Shown: positions 33,087 through 42,226 of the stretch, piece by piece | Layout of the letters: every line of letters begins with the position of its first letter | Position numbering within the stretch: position 1 is the first letter of the stretch | Position numbers and translations under genes: made by a program | Notes under the pieces: generated by a model | What the model saw: only the letters and a program-made list of their open reading frames with translations | The model's database searches: none | What the model was told of the DNA's origin: nothing | Assembly (NCBI GenBank): GCA_021463345.1 | Contig: JAJTYM010000011.1 | Location: 1 to 64,000 of the forward strand | Length of the DNA stretch: 64,000 bases | Source: Pseudobdellovibrionaceae bacterium | Lineage (GTDB): Bacteria > Bdellovibrionota > Bdellovibrionia > Bdellovibrionales > JAMPXM01 | Direction: 5' to 3'

Positions 33087-35278
33087 TGGCGAAACGCAAA
33101 AGAACAGCATCCTTAGCGTCGAAAACCAAAGCCGGGAAAGGCGTCGCTGAAACGCCGCCCGCGGCAAATCCCGCATGGAGCCCGTCTTGGGCGGCGGAAC
33201 CGGCGGCCGCTCGCGCGACGCAGCTGCGGGCGTTCTTCGCGGTCTTCTTCAGCGCCACTCTGCTCTACGCCATGACCGCCCCGAACTACGTGACCATGGA
33301 GGACGCCGGCGAGTTCATCGCGTCGGCGTACAAGCGCGGCATCCCGCACCCACCCGGTTACCCGCTCTACACCTGGATCGGCCACCTGTTCACGCACCTT
33401 CCTTTCGGCACCGTCGCCTACCGCGTGCACATGTTCAGCGCCGTTTGCGCCGCCGCCGCCGCGGGACTGGTCACGCTGATCGCGTTCCGTTTGCGGCTCG
33501 GCTGGGCCTCCGCCGGCCTCGCCGGCCTGGCGTTCGCCTGCTCGCGCACGTTCTGGTCGCAAGCGGTGATCGCCGAGGTCTACGCGCTCAACGCGTTCTT
33601 CTTCTTCCTCCTGATGTGGCTCGCTCTCCTCCTGCACGAGCGTTTCGACCGGAGGTTGTTCTGGCTCTTCGGCTTCGTCTACGGCCTGAGCCTCACCAAC
33701 CATTGGCCCCTGATCGGCCTGGCTTCAGGCGCGTTCCTCGTCCTGTTGCTACCGCACTGGAAAGAAACCCTCAGGGCCCTGCCGATCGGGCTCGCGGCCG
33801 GGGTTTTGGGGCTTTCGCCGTACCTGCTCCTGTTCAAAGCCGATCCCGAAATCATGTTCCTGGGCCCGATGCGGGACCTCAACGACCTCTGGTCGTACGT
33901 CATGCGCAAGGAATACGCATCCGACGCCGTGCAATCGACAGCGACGCCGCTCGATGGAGCGCGGTTCGCGCTCGACTTTCTCGGGCGCGCGGCGCTCGAG
34001 ATGGGCCCGTTCGCGGCGCCCTTCGTCGCCATCGGATCTTGGCGGGCGTTCGCCGACCACGGCCGCTGGATCGCGCTCGCGCTGCTGGCGAGTTTCGCGT
34101 CGAGCTCCGTGATCCTCCTGTTCTTCCTGCGCTTCGAATTCAACAGCCTCACGCAGGTCGTCTTCGCGGTCTTTCACCTGGTGCCGTTCGGGATCGCGGC
34201 TCTCTGGGCCGGCTGCGGCTTGCGGTGGTTCGCGCGCCGACCGAGGCTCGCGGCGGCGCCGGAGGCGGCCGTGGCCGCCGCCGCCGCCGTCGTGATCGCG
34301 CAGGCCCTGGCGTGGAATTGGAAAGCGAACAACCTGCGCGGCGACGATTTCCCGTACGAATTCGCCAAACTCGCGCTGGAAAGCCTGCCGCCGAACGCGG
34401 TCTTCCTCGGCTGGGCAGACCCCGACGTCGGCCCGTTCGTCTACGCTTCGGTCGTCGAAAGAATCCGGCCCGACGTCGTCATGAGCACGCAAACAGGCGT
34501 GATCCTGCCGGTGAAAATCTACGACCGGCGCGTCGTGCGCACGGACCGCGCCCGCGCCGAACGCACGGTCGGCGCCATCCGCCAGTGGCTCCGCGAAGGC
34601 CGGCGCGTGTTCAGCATCCGCCGGCTCTACTATTTCACGACGGCGCCGGAGCGGCTCCCCTTCCAGTACGTCAACCACGGGATATACGAGGAGATCGTCG
34701 AGTCGCCGCCCGCGGCGCCTCCCGACAACCGCCCCTTGGCCGAGAAAGCCGTGAAGATCCTCGATAAATTCGCCGCCGACGGCTACGGCGCGCAGTGGGG
34801 CTACCACCGCGACTTCCTCATCAACCGCCTTTGCCGTCTGCTGGTGAAAAACGGGATCCAGCACGGGGTCTTCGACACCCATCGAGACTGCAAACTCATG
34901 CGGCTCGAGAAAGTCCGGGACCGGGACAAGGACTACGCCGCCGCCGACAGGATCCTCATCGACGTCCTGTCCCTCTCCGAACCCCTTCCCCTTCAGGACC
35001 AGATCGAAAGCGCGCGCCATTTCTTCATCAATCGCATCCAGCTCGTCGGCGCAACGCCGCTGACCGGTGCGGAGAAGCTCGTCAAGTACCAGGAGGCGGT
35101 CGATCGCGTGGAAGCGCTGGCGCTCAAGGTCCCGGGCTGCTCGAATCTGCTCGCTCTCGGCATCCTGGAAGCGCGCAAACAGGTCCCGTTGCGCGTGGAC
35201 CTCGAGCGCATGGCCCGCTTGTTCGGAAAATGCCCGAGGCACAAGGAACTCCTCGCGGAGATCCGCAAGCGGACGTGA
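33086..35278 (+). CDS. DUF2723 membrane protein, putative protein O-glycosyltransferase
   Basis: A protein of 730 residues. A Lys-rich N-terminus precedes about ten membrane helices up to residue 420 and a large soluble C-terminal domain. The DUF2723 hallmark is seen near residues 66-100: YVTMEDAGEFIASAYKRG and HPPGYPLYTWIGHLF. DUF2723 proteins are GT-C-type enzymes related to TMEM260 and are thought to transfer mannose or other sugars to proteins. The acidic pair in the first periplasmic loop fits the GT-C catalytic site. A second GT-C gene (36657) and a methyltransferase lie downstream, suggesting a local glycan locus. Confidence 0.86.
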   Translation: MAKRKRTASLASKTKAGKGVAETPPAANPAWSPSWAAEPAAARATQLRAFFAVFFSATLLYAMTAPNYVTMEDAGEFIASAYKRGIPHPPGYPLYTWIGHLFTHLPFGTVAYRVHMFSAVCAAAAAGLVTLIAFRLRLGWASAGLAGLAFACSRTFWSQAVIAEVYALNAFFFFLLMWLALLLHERFDRRLFWLFGFVYGLSLTNHWPLIGLASGAFLVLLLPHWKETLRALPIGLAAGVLGLSPYLLLFKADPEIMFLGPMRDLNDLWSYVMRKEYASDAVQSTATPLDGARFALDFLGRAALEMGPFAAPFVAIGSWRAFADHGRWIALALLASFASSSVILLFFLRFEFNSLTQVVFAVFHLVPFGIAALWAGCGLRWFARRPRLAAAPEAAVAAAAAVVIAQALAWNWKANNLRGDDFPYEFAKLALESLPPNAVFLGWADPDVGPFVYASVVERIRPDVVMSTQTGVILPVKIYDRRVVRTDRARAERTVGAIRQWLREGRRVFSIRRLYYFTTAPERLPFQYVNHGIYEEIVESPPAAPPDNRPLAEKAVKILDKFAADGYGAQWGYHRDFLINRLCRLLVKNGIQHGVFDTHRDCKLMRLEKVRDRDKDYAAADRILIDVLSLSEPLPLQDQIESARHFFINRIQLVGATPLTGAEKLVKYQEAVDRVEALALKVPGCSNLLALGILEARKQVPLRVDLERMARLFGKCPRHKELLAEIRKRT

Positions 35279-35284
35279 GCGGCC

Positions 35285-36415
35285 TCATCCCGCGGCTTTG
35301 TTGGCGGGAGCCGCTTTCGGCAGGAGGATCGGGACCCGATCGCGGACCTCGTAGACCTCGTCGCACGCCACGCACGCGAGCCGGGTTTCACCCGCGTCGG
35401 CCCGCAAGTCCCCGCCGCACCCGGGGCAAGCGAGCACCGCGAGCAAACGGCTGACCGGTGAACCAGCTCGCGAACCGGCGGATGGGACCGAGGCCGGCGC
35501 GAGCCGCGCGCCGCCGGGAAAACGGCCCATGGGAGCGTCCGACCGCGCCCAGGCCTGCATCTCGCCGATGTGGACTTTCACGACGACGCCGTCGAGCCCC
35601 AGGAACCGGGCGATCGCGAGCAGGGACCGCGCGCCGCGATCGCTGTAGCGTCGCAATCGGGCGAGGATGTCGCGCACGGCCATGCGGCTCGGCGCCGAAC
35701 GCATCTCATCCACCCGCATCCCGCAGCTCTCGAGCAGGCGCCGCAAGGAGCTCCGGCCGAAGTAAAGAAGATGCTCCCTGGGTTTGTAATGATACCATTT
35801 CGACCCGAGCAAAAACGCGCTCGCGCTCCCCACGTCGGGCGTCGTGACGTGCAGAAGCCCTCGCTCCGAGAGCAGGTTCCGCAAAGACCGGATGACGCCT
35901 TTGGGTTCGCGCACGTGCTCGATGACGTCGTAGAGCGCGACCAGGTCGAAAACCCCCTTCTTCAGGGGAGGGCGCGAAAGGTCGCTCACGAAACCGGCGA
36001 GCCCGTGCTGGTGGACCGCGCGATGAACGGCTTCGTACGCGATGTCGGTCGCGACCACCTCCCACCCGTCCCGAACCGCGACTCGGCCGAGGTGGCCGTA
36101 CGCGCAGCCGTAATCGAGCAGACGACCCTTGCCGCCGAGCTTGCGCTCCGAATCGACGAGACGCCTGTGGAACGTCTCGCTGTGGCTCCGGTACTCGGCC
36201 TGGTAGTTCTGATAGCCGCCCTCGTCCGCGCAGCCGGAAAAGTACCCGCCGTTATAGAGTTCGGCCGCCTCGACCGGCGGGGAAACGGCGTACGTCAGAC
36301 CGCAGGGCTCGCAGCGCACGACCCGATCGGTGGCGAGCTGGAACAGGGCGCGACGGTCATGGCTCCCGCATTGAGGGCATCCGCTGTCATGGTTCGGCGC
36401 TGCGGTCGTCGTCAT
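35285..36415 (-). CDS. Methyltransferase with zinc ribbon and C-terminal Trm112-like domain
   Basis: A protein of 376 residues. The N-terminal zinc ribbon is CPQCG with CEPCG (about residues 12-40). A class I SAM-binding Methyltransf_23 domain at about 85-240 has LLDYGCAYGHLGRVA and FDLVALYDVIEHVREP. A C-terminal Trm112-like zinc domain occupies about 320-370 (LACPGCGGDL and CVACDEVYEV). Such three-part proteins modify sugars or lipid-linked precursors. ATG 36415 is chosen; GTG 36424 would add three residues. It faces the DUF2723 gene and converges with it, six bases apart. Confidence 0.82.
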   Translation of the reverse strand: MTTTAAPNHDSGCPQCGSHDRRALFQLATDRVVRCEPCGLTYAVSPPVEAAELYNGGYFSGCADEGGYQNYQAEYRSHSETFHRRLVDSERKLGGKGRLLDYGCAYGHLGRVAVRDGWEVVATDIAYEAVHRAVHQHGLAGFVSDLSRPPLKKGVFDLVALYDVIEHVREPKGVIRSLRNLLSERGLLHVTTPDVGSASAFLLGSKWYHYKPREHLLYFGRSSLRRLLESCGMRVDEMRSAPSRMAVRDILARLRRYSDRGARSLLAIARFLGLDGVVVKVHIGEMQAWARSDAPMGRFPGGARLAPASVPSAGSRAGSPVSRLLAVLACPGCGGDLRADAGETRLACVACDEVYEVRDRVPILLPKAAPANKAAG

Positions 36416-36552
36416 CAACTCCACGTATCGGGCGCGGACCGGCGCGGGTGAACTCTCCGACGCAAAAACTGGATCGATTCGGCGCGCTCTTGAGCCCGGC
36501 GCAAAGTCGGGCTAAAAAAGACGAACGCAGCCCCGCACCCAAGGAAACCTTC

Positions 36553-36660
36553 ATGCCCGCGCCACTCGTCCCCCCGACCGCCCCGGCTTACGCGCCCCAG
36601 ACGTTCGGCGAACCCATCGCGCTCACCGGCGCGGCACGGCGCGCGCGAACCCGCCCATGA
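36553..36660 (+). CDS. Possible small Pro/Ala-rich leader peptide
   Basis: A 35-residue frame beginning at ATG 36553 has AAGGAAA about eight bases upstream, and its stop overlaps the ATG of the next gene (ATGA). That gene has no Shine-Dalgarno of its own, so translation could be coupled through this frame. The product is low-complexity and matches nothing known; its existence is unproven. Confidence 0.25.
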   Translation: MPAPLVPPTAPAYAPQTFGEPIALTGAARRARTRP

Positions 36661-38021
36661 CGATCCCGGCCGCATGGCGATGGGTGATCTTTCTTGCGGC
36701 GTTCGCCGGCGTCGTCCGCTTCGCGGGGCTGGAAACGAGCCCGCCCGGTTTTTACCTCGACGAAGCCGCCATCGCCACGCAGATCGCCTGCGTGCGCCAG
36801 ACGGGCGCGGACGCGTTCGGCAACCGGCTCCCCCTGTTCAGCCCCGTGCTCGGCGGAGGTTTCGCCCATCCGCCGTACCTGTACGCCGGCGTCGCATGGA
36901 CGAGCGTCTTCGGGGACTCGATCGGTTCGCTCCGCGCCTTGGCCGCGGCGTTTTCCCTGGTCATGCTGCTGGGCCTCTATTCCCTAGGCACCGCCCTTTT
37001 CAGGGATCGGCGCGCGGGCGCGCTCGCGGCTTTGGCCGGCGCGATCTCGCCCTGGGGTTTTCAGTTCGCGCGCATCGGTTGGGACCCGGCCGCGGGGCCT
37101 TGCCTCCTGGTTTGGGCGTGCGCCGCGTACATCAAAGCGAAGTCCTGGAGGGGCGGCCTTTGCGCGGGCTTCCTTCTCGCTCTGGCCGCGTACTCCTACC
37201 CCCCGATCCGCTTGACGGCCGCGCTGGTCGCGATCCCCCTGCTGCTGTGGAAAAAATCGACCGAAGCTTCGTGGCGCTCCTGGTGGACGGAAAGCGCCGC
37301 GGCGGCGGCGGCGCTCATCGCCGGCTGGCCTCTGGTCCAAGGCGTGCTGGACGGCGGCCTGCAAGAACGCTTCGAGATGCTCAGCATCCTCTCGCCGGCG
37401 CATCGCGCGAGCCGCCCCGGGGCTTCGGTCTCGGCCCTCCTGTTCGAAAACATCCTCGCCCACCTTCGGCCTTCGTATCTCTTTTTGACGGGTGACTCGA
37501 ACCTCCGGCACGGCACCGGCTCGTTCGGCATCCTCGGCCCGATCGACATCCTCGCCGCAGTGGCCGCCCCGTTCGCTTTATCCGCCAAAAATGCCGGGCG
37601 CGGCGCGCTCGGGTTCGCGGCATGGGGGTTCCTGGCTGGCATCGCAGCCGCGGCGATGACATGGGAATCCTTGCCGCACGCTCTGCGCTCGATCGGCGGC
37701 CTGCCTTTTCTTTCGCTTTTCACCGGCGCCGTCCTCGCCAAAACCGCGGCGCGCGTGAAGCCGGCGCTGCCCGCTCTCCTGGCGATCGCCTCCATCAGCT
37801 TCAGTCACCTGCTTTATTCGTATTTCGTCGTTTATCCGTCGCACGCCCGGGATTGGTTCGAAGGCGCCCTGAACGAACGCGTCGCCCCCTTGAAAACGAT
37901 CGACGACTGGAACGCGTTCATGACCGCTCCCGGCGATCCGCAACCCTTGGTCCGCCAATACTATTGGCTGACGCGCGCCGGGCAAACTTGCGTGCCCCGA
38001 CACGAACCGCGCGCCCCGTGA
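36657..38021 (+). CDS. GT-C glycosyltransferase, GT39/ArnT-like
   Basis: A protein of 454 residues with about ten membrane helices. The first periplasmic loop has SPPGFYLDEAAIA, carrying the Asp/Glu pair that serves as catalytic base and metal ligand in GT39 and ArnT-type enzymes. HPPYLYAG follows, as in the PMT_2 group. It would take a sugar from a polyprenyl-phosphate donor and add it to lipid A, protein or another acceptor in the periplasm. The start ATG 36657 overlaps the stop of a possible small leader frame. Confidence 0.82.
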   Translation: MTIPAAWRWVIFLAAFAGVVRFAGLETSPPGFYLDEAAIATQIACVRQTGADAFGNRLPLFSPVLGGGFAHPPYLYAGVAWTSVFGDSIGSLRALAAAFSLVMLLGLYSLGTALFRDRRAGALAALAGAISPWGFQFARIGWDPAAGPCLLVWACAAYIKAKSWRGGLCAGFLLALAAYSYPPIRLTAALVAIPLLLWKKSTEASWRSWWTESAAAAAALIAGWPLVQGVLDGGLQERFEMLSILSPAHRASRPGASVSALLFENILAHLRPSYLFLTGDSNLRHGTGSFGILGPIDILAAVAAPFALSAKNAGRGALGFAAWGFLAGIAAAAMTWESLPHALRSIGGLPFLSLFTGAVLAKTAARVKPALPALLAIASISFSHLLYSYFVVYPSHARDWFEGALNERVAPLKTIDDWNAFMTAPGDPQPLVRQYYWLTRAGQTCVPRHEPRAP

Positions 38022-38078
38022 GGGATGGGCGCCCTCACCCGCAGGCCGGGTCAACGCGGGCGAACGGACCGGTCGCTC

Positions 38079-39578
38079 TCACCTTTTTTTGCGGATCCAC
38101 TGATGGAACTGAACCGCGCCCCCCGACTCGAAGCGCTGCAGGTCATCCTGGCGATAACGCTCGAGGAATTCCTGCATCTGGCCCGGAGTGAGCCAGAACC
38201 CGGTCTTCTCACGGTTCTCGGCGTTGGCCTGGCTCAACCGGGCGAGCAATCGCTCGCCGATGTCATCGAGGGTCATCACCATGGCCAGCGTCGGGCGCGG
38301 CATGTTCGTGGGGAACTTGTTTTTCAGGACGCTGCTGAAGACGGGCCAGGGCCGCACCTTGTGCAGGGCTTTCGCCGTCAATTTGGTACGGTGCGAATCG
38401 TGCAAAACGTAACCATGGTCGTCCATCCATGAGAGCACCGAGGTCATGATCGCGTCGTATTCGTGCAAACGGTTCACCTTGCCCAGGTCGCGCCACTCGG
38501 CGAGAACCGTGAAACGACCGTCGATCTCGATGTCCGCCGGCGCGAACGTCTTCGTCGCCGTCACGCCCAGACGGCGCGTGAAATCCGGGTTTTTCATGTT
38601 GATCGACGACAGGAAACGCGGCACCTGGACCGCTTCCCCGCTGGCCATGGCGAACGCGGCCGAAACGACTTCGGAACAGAACAGGCATTCGCGGTCGGCG
38701 ATGTCCATCCCGAAGTCGTAGCAGATGTTCGCGCCGAAATCGGTCGCCTTCTTCACCTTGTCGTGGATCAGTTTGGCCGCGCGATGGGCGAGTTCGGGGT
38801 CGGCGTGCCGCAATTGAACCACGCGAGCCTTGCCGTCGAAAAGGTACTCGTTGAACGTCGCCGTTTTCGATCCGACCTCGATGTGCGCTTCGACCATCCA
38901 CTTCTTCTTGGTCGCTTCATCGATGTAGAGGATCGCGAGATGGCTGAAATTGGCGTCGTCGTCGGTGATGCGCGAGATCATGGCGCTGGTGAACGCGGTG
39001 CCGCGGCTGAGGAAAACGTCGCCGGACCTGAAGTCGAGTCGCGGATGATCGGGATGCAGTTGCAACCAGGGGAAGGAACCGTTGAAAGCGCCGACCGGCG
39101 ACTTCGGGTCGTCGACGGGATAGCCGGCGTGCCACTCCGAAAGATAGTCCTCGAGCACGCGGGACGCGCGGAGCGCGTCCCGGACGGCGCTGACACACCG
39201 GTCATCGGCTTCGCCCCGTTGATCGAATTCAGCCAGGCGCGCGCGCAAGTGATGGCGGATCTGGAACAGTTTCTCGATCGTCCGCGCGCCGTCGCCGCGC
39301 AACGCGCCCGCATCGAGCTGGGCAGGTTTGATGTCGAACGCCTGGGCGAACGCCCGCTTGAGCGAGGGACCGCAATTCCCGGGGGTGAGGCCCGGGCCGC
39401 GCACGAACTCGAGCGCTTCCGCGACGTCCGCGCCGAGGTCGCTTTTGCTCCGAGAATCGCGGGGAGCGCCGTCCGGCCGGCCGGTGGACGAGGGGGAACG
39501 CGGGCCCGGCGCCGTGCTCGCGCACGCGAACCAGGCGGATGCGAAAAATACGATCCCACCGCGCAAAACTTTCAGCAT
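38079..39578 (-). CDS. YiiX/YebB-like (NlpC/P60-type) exported cysteine hydrolase
   Basis: A protein of 499 residues with an N-terminal hydrophobic signal (VLRGGIVFFASAWFAC), possibly a lipoprotein. A helical region to about residue 150 is followed by a permuted NlpC/P60 (YiiX/YebB) domain. Key segments are FRSGDVFLSRG, NFSHLAILYID with its His, and CLFCSEVVSAAFAM with the catalytic Cys. Such enzymes cleave peptide, amide or ester bonds in envelope material. ATG 39578 follows GGAGGG. It is divergent from the App1-like gene, 215 bp away. Confidence 0.82.
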   Translation of the reverse strand: MLKVLRGGIVFFASAWFACASTAPGPRSPSSTGRPDGAPRDSRSKSDLGADVAEALEFVRGPGLTPGNCGPSLKRAFAQAFDIKPAQLDAGALRGDGARTIEKLFQIRHHLRARLAEFDQRGEADDRCVSAVRDALRASRVLEDYLSEWHAGYPVDDPKSPVGAFNGSFPWLQLHPDHPRLDFRSGDVFLSRGTAFTSAMISRITDDDANFSHLAILYIDEATKKKWMVEAHIEVGSKTATFNEYLFDGKARVVQLRHADPELAHRAAKLIHDKVKKATDFGANICYDFGMDIADRECLFCSEVVSAAFAMASGEAVQVPRFLSSINMKNPDFTRRLGVTATKTFAPADIEIDGRFTVLAEWRDLGKVNRLHEYDAIMTSVLSWMDDHGYVLHDSHRTKLTAKALHKVRPWPVFSSVLKNKFPTNMPRPTLAMVMTLDDIGERLLARLSQANAENREKTGFWLTPGQMQEFLERYRQDDLQRFESGGAVQFHQWIRKKR

Positions 39579-39793
39579 ACGTCCCTCCGTCCATAGGACC
39601 AAAAACATCCGTTCATTCCCAGGATCGTCGGTTCCGACGAAAAACTATACGGGATCTGTGTATTTCCGGCGACGGCGCGCGACCTCGCGACCAAAGCCGC
39701 GGACAGGGCACCAGGCCTCGATTTTGCTTGTTTCAACCGCGCTTGCGGATTCTCGTATTGAATACGCCCTCTCGCCACTGATACGGAGGCTTC

Positions 39794-40762
39794 ATGAAAA
39801 TGCGTTCGCCCCCCTTCTTCTCGCGCGCGCTCGCTCTCGGTCTGGTCGCCACCGGTTTGATCGCCAGCGACGGCGCCGCGGCCGCCCCTCGCCTCCGGTC
39901 GACGCGGCCCGTGATGCTGGTCAGTGACATCGACGACACCATCAAACGCACGAACGTCCTTTCGAAAAGGGGCATCCTCCTCAACGGACCGCGCACGACC
40001 AATCCGTTCGAAGGCATGAACGAACTCTACGCGCAGTTGATTTGCGACACCGTCACGGCCGCCGAGCGCGCGCGCTGCATCTCCCGCCAAGCGCTGACCC
40101 GCGCGCAAAACCGGCAGGTCGTTTACGTCACCGCGGCCAAAGGGAGTCTGCAGATGTTCGGGAGTCTGTTCCTGGAACGCAGCGGATTCCCCGTCGGTCT
40201 GTTCATCGGCCGCGAACAGATCGACTCCAACTCCAACTCCACCGAGATTTCGTCACCAAGCGAGGATCTGAGCGAGAGGTACCCGCACACCCTCGAATAC
40301 AAGATCGAGACGATTCAAAAGCTCATCGCCGACTACCCCGAGTTCGATTTCATCCTGGTCGGCGATAACGGCGAAAAAGACGTCGCGGCCTATGACGCCG
40401 TCGCGAAATGGGCGGCGAAGAGGCACCCTCAAGCCAAGATCCACTCCTTCATCCACCAGGTCTACGACTGGAACGAAGGTGTCCCTCCCGTGGCGAATCA
40501 AACCCTGTACGTGACCGGCGGCGATCTCGGGATCGAACTCTACCGCCGAGGCCTGATGTCCGAGCACGGGCTGTCCAAAGCGCTCGATGCGACCTTGAAA
40601 GCCGTCAAACGCGACTCTTCGGACGTGTTCCCACCGTTCATGAACTGCCGCTCGTTCCTGGACCCGGATCATTTCCCAAAAATGCCCGAGGGCCTTTCGG
40701 CGCCGGTCGAGGCGCGCGTCACGCACCTTTTCAACGCTCTGAAGAGACAGTGTTCGCGCTGA
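39794..40762 (+). CDS. App1-like (DUF2183) exported phosphatidate phosphatase
   Basis: A protein of 322 residues with a signal peptide (FFSRALALGLVATGLIASDGAAA). A HAD-type App1 domain follows: the catalytic Asp45 and Asp47 in VSDIDDTIK, and FILVGDNGEKDVAAY as the last HAD motif. The family dephosphorylates phosphatidate or related phospholipids; in this form it would act in the periplasm. Start ATG 39794 follows GGAGG. Its last 32 bases overlap the end of the convergent symporter gene. Confidence 0.85.
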   Translation: MKMRSPPFFSRALALGLVATGLIASDGAAAAPRLRSTRPVMLVSDIDDTIKRTNVLSKRGILLNGPRTTNPFEGMNELYAQLICDTVTAAERARCISRQALTRAQNRQVVYVTAAKGSLQMFGSLFLERSGFPVGLFIGREQIDSNSNSTEISSPSEDLSERYPHTLEYKIETIQKLIADYPEFDFILVGDNGEKDVAAYDAVAKWAAKRHPQAKIHSFIHQVYDWNEGVPPVANQTLYVTGGDLGIELYRRGLMSEHGLSKALDATLKAVKRDSSDVFPPFMNCRSFLDPDHFPKMPEGLSAPVEARVTHLFNALKRQCSR

Positions 40763-42044
40763 GCTCTTCCGGGCTCCGCGCGCTCACCACCGCGGCGATC
40801 ACCAGATCGCCGCTCACGTTCAAGGTCGTCCGGCACATATCGAGGAAACGGTCGACCCCGAGCACCAACCCCAGGCCTTCAGCCGGGATCCCCAAGTTCG
40901 TCAACAAGATCATGATCAGCGGCAACGAGCCGCCGGGCACGCCGGCGGTGCCGATGCCGGCCAGGATCGACATCATCGCGACCTGCACCTGTTGTCCGAG
41001 CGACAGATCGATCCCGTAGATCTGCGCCAAGAACAAGACCGTGATGCCTTCGAACAGGGCCGTGCCGTTCTGGTTGGCGGTCGACCCGATCGTCAGGACG
41101 AAGCGGGAAATCCGGCTGGGCAAGCGCAATCGCGTCTCGGCGAGCTCCAAAGCGCGCGGCAGCGTCGCGTTCGAGGACGCGGTCGAGAACGCGTAGAGGT
41201 AAACCTCGCGGCACTGCCGGAAGAACTCGAGCGGAGAGCGGCGGGCGAACGTTTTCAGGAGGAGCGGGTAAACCGCGAACTGCTGGATGAGCAGGCCCAG
41301 CACGACCAACGCGACGTACGCGAACAAGGTTTTAAAAACCCCGATACCCAGCTTGAAAGCCGTGTTGAAGACGATGCCGAACACGGCCAGCGGCGCGAGC
41401 TTCATGGCGAAATGGATGACTTCCATGCTCGTCTTCAGGATCTGATCGAGCAAACGCGGCAGAACCGCGGCTTCGGGACCGCGCCCGCCGCTTTCAGCCG
41501 CTTCACGGCGCAAAACGACGCTCATCGCGAGCCCGAAGATCAGGGCGAAGACCATCAACGCGATCATTTCCCCTTCGAGCGCGCGCACGGCGGAATCGAG
41601 GGGGTTTTTCGGCACCAATTCCACGATCGCCTGGGAGAACGGCTTGGCCGAAGCGGCGGCGGCGCGGATCTCCTCGACGCCCGCGATGCCTCCCGACAAG
41701 GCGGCGGAGGCGTCGAACCCGACTCCCGGTTTGACGGCGTTGACGAGCGACACGCCGATCACGACCGAGAGAGCGCTCGTGATCGCGGTGAAAACGAAGG
41801 TGCGCGCGGCGACGCGGCCGAGCGAACGCCCCTGCCCCAATTCATACACGCTCAGCACGAGAGCTGAGAACACCAAAGGCACGACCACCATGAAGATCAT
41901 CCGCAGGAAGACCTGGCCGATCGGCTGAAGGAGCGAGGTGTTCAGCTCATCGATCCACGAGCCGGTCCCGGCGAGCGGGTGGAGCAGGCTCCCGGCGGCG
42001 ATGCCGAGGGTCAAACCGAGCAAAAGGCGAGTGTGCGGTTTCAT
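40731..42044 (-). CDS. Dicarboxylate/amino acid:cation symporter (DAACS)
   Basis: A protein of 437 residues with eight membrane helices and two re-entrant loops expected for the family. Recognisable segments are RMIFMVVVPLVFSALVLSV, GSTANQNGTALFEGITVLFLAQIYG and VDRFLDMCRTTLNVSGDL. It imports C4-dicarboxylates or acidic amino acids with Na+ or H+. The start has AAGGTGA upstream. A 16-bp AT-rich palindrome lies 15 bp upstream of the start, where a promoter is expected. Confidence 0.93.
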   Translation of the reverse strand: MKPHTRLLLGLTLGIAAGSLLHPLAGTGSWIDELNTSLLQPIGQVFLRMIFMVVVPLVFSALVLSVYELGQGRSLGRVAARTFVFTAITSALSVVIGVSLVNAVKPGVGFDASAALSGGIAGVEEIRAAAASAKPFSQAIVELVPKNPLDSAVRALEGEMIALMVFALIFGLAMSVVLRREAAESGGRGPEAAVLPRLLDQILKTSMEVIHFAMKLAPLAVFGIVFNTAFKLGIGVFKTLFAYVALVVLGLLIQQFAVYPLLLKTFARRSPLEFFRQCREVYLYAFSTASSNATLPRALELAETRLRLPSRISRFVLTIGSTANQNGTALFEGITVLFLAQIYGIDLSLGQQVQVAMMSILAGIGTAGVPGGSLPLIMILLTNLGIPAEGLGLVLGVDRFLDMCRTTLNVSGDLVIAAVVSARSPEELSANTVSSER

Positions 42045-42058
42045 GTCGAGTCACCTTA

Positions 42059-42074
42059 TTTATAAACTTATAAA
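42059..42074. promoter_or_regulatory. AT-rich palindrome before the symporter gene
   Basis: TTTATAA and TTATAAA arms flank a two-base centre. This is a sharp AT island in GC-rich DNA, 15 bp upstream of the symporter ATG at 42044. It could be a -10 region or a repressor site; sequence alone does not separate these. Confidence 0.4.
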
Positions 42075-42226
42075 AAAACCCCGTGCGGACGGCAACGGCG
42101 AAGAGCCCTCGCGATGACCAAGGGCGGGGCGGCGGAACCCCGCCGCGGGCCAGATCCTTCCCCGTTGCTTTGACGGGAGCGCGCGCAAACGATAAAAATG
42201 GGAGAACTCAACGGAAAGGTCCCGTC

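Noticed and set aside
36493-36513. AGCCCG/CGGGCT hairpin followed by an A-run as a terminator
   Set aside because: On the plus strand it is followed by A rather than T, and on the minus strand the T-run comes before the stem, so it does not fit an intrinsic terminator.
36448-36552. Upstream part of the small frame before the GT39-like gene
   Set aside because: No Shine-Dalgarno or motif; only the part from ATG 36553 has any support.
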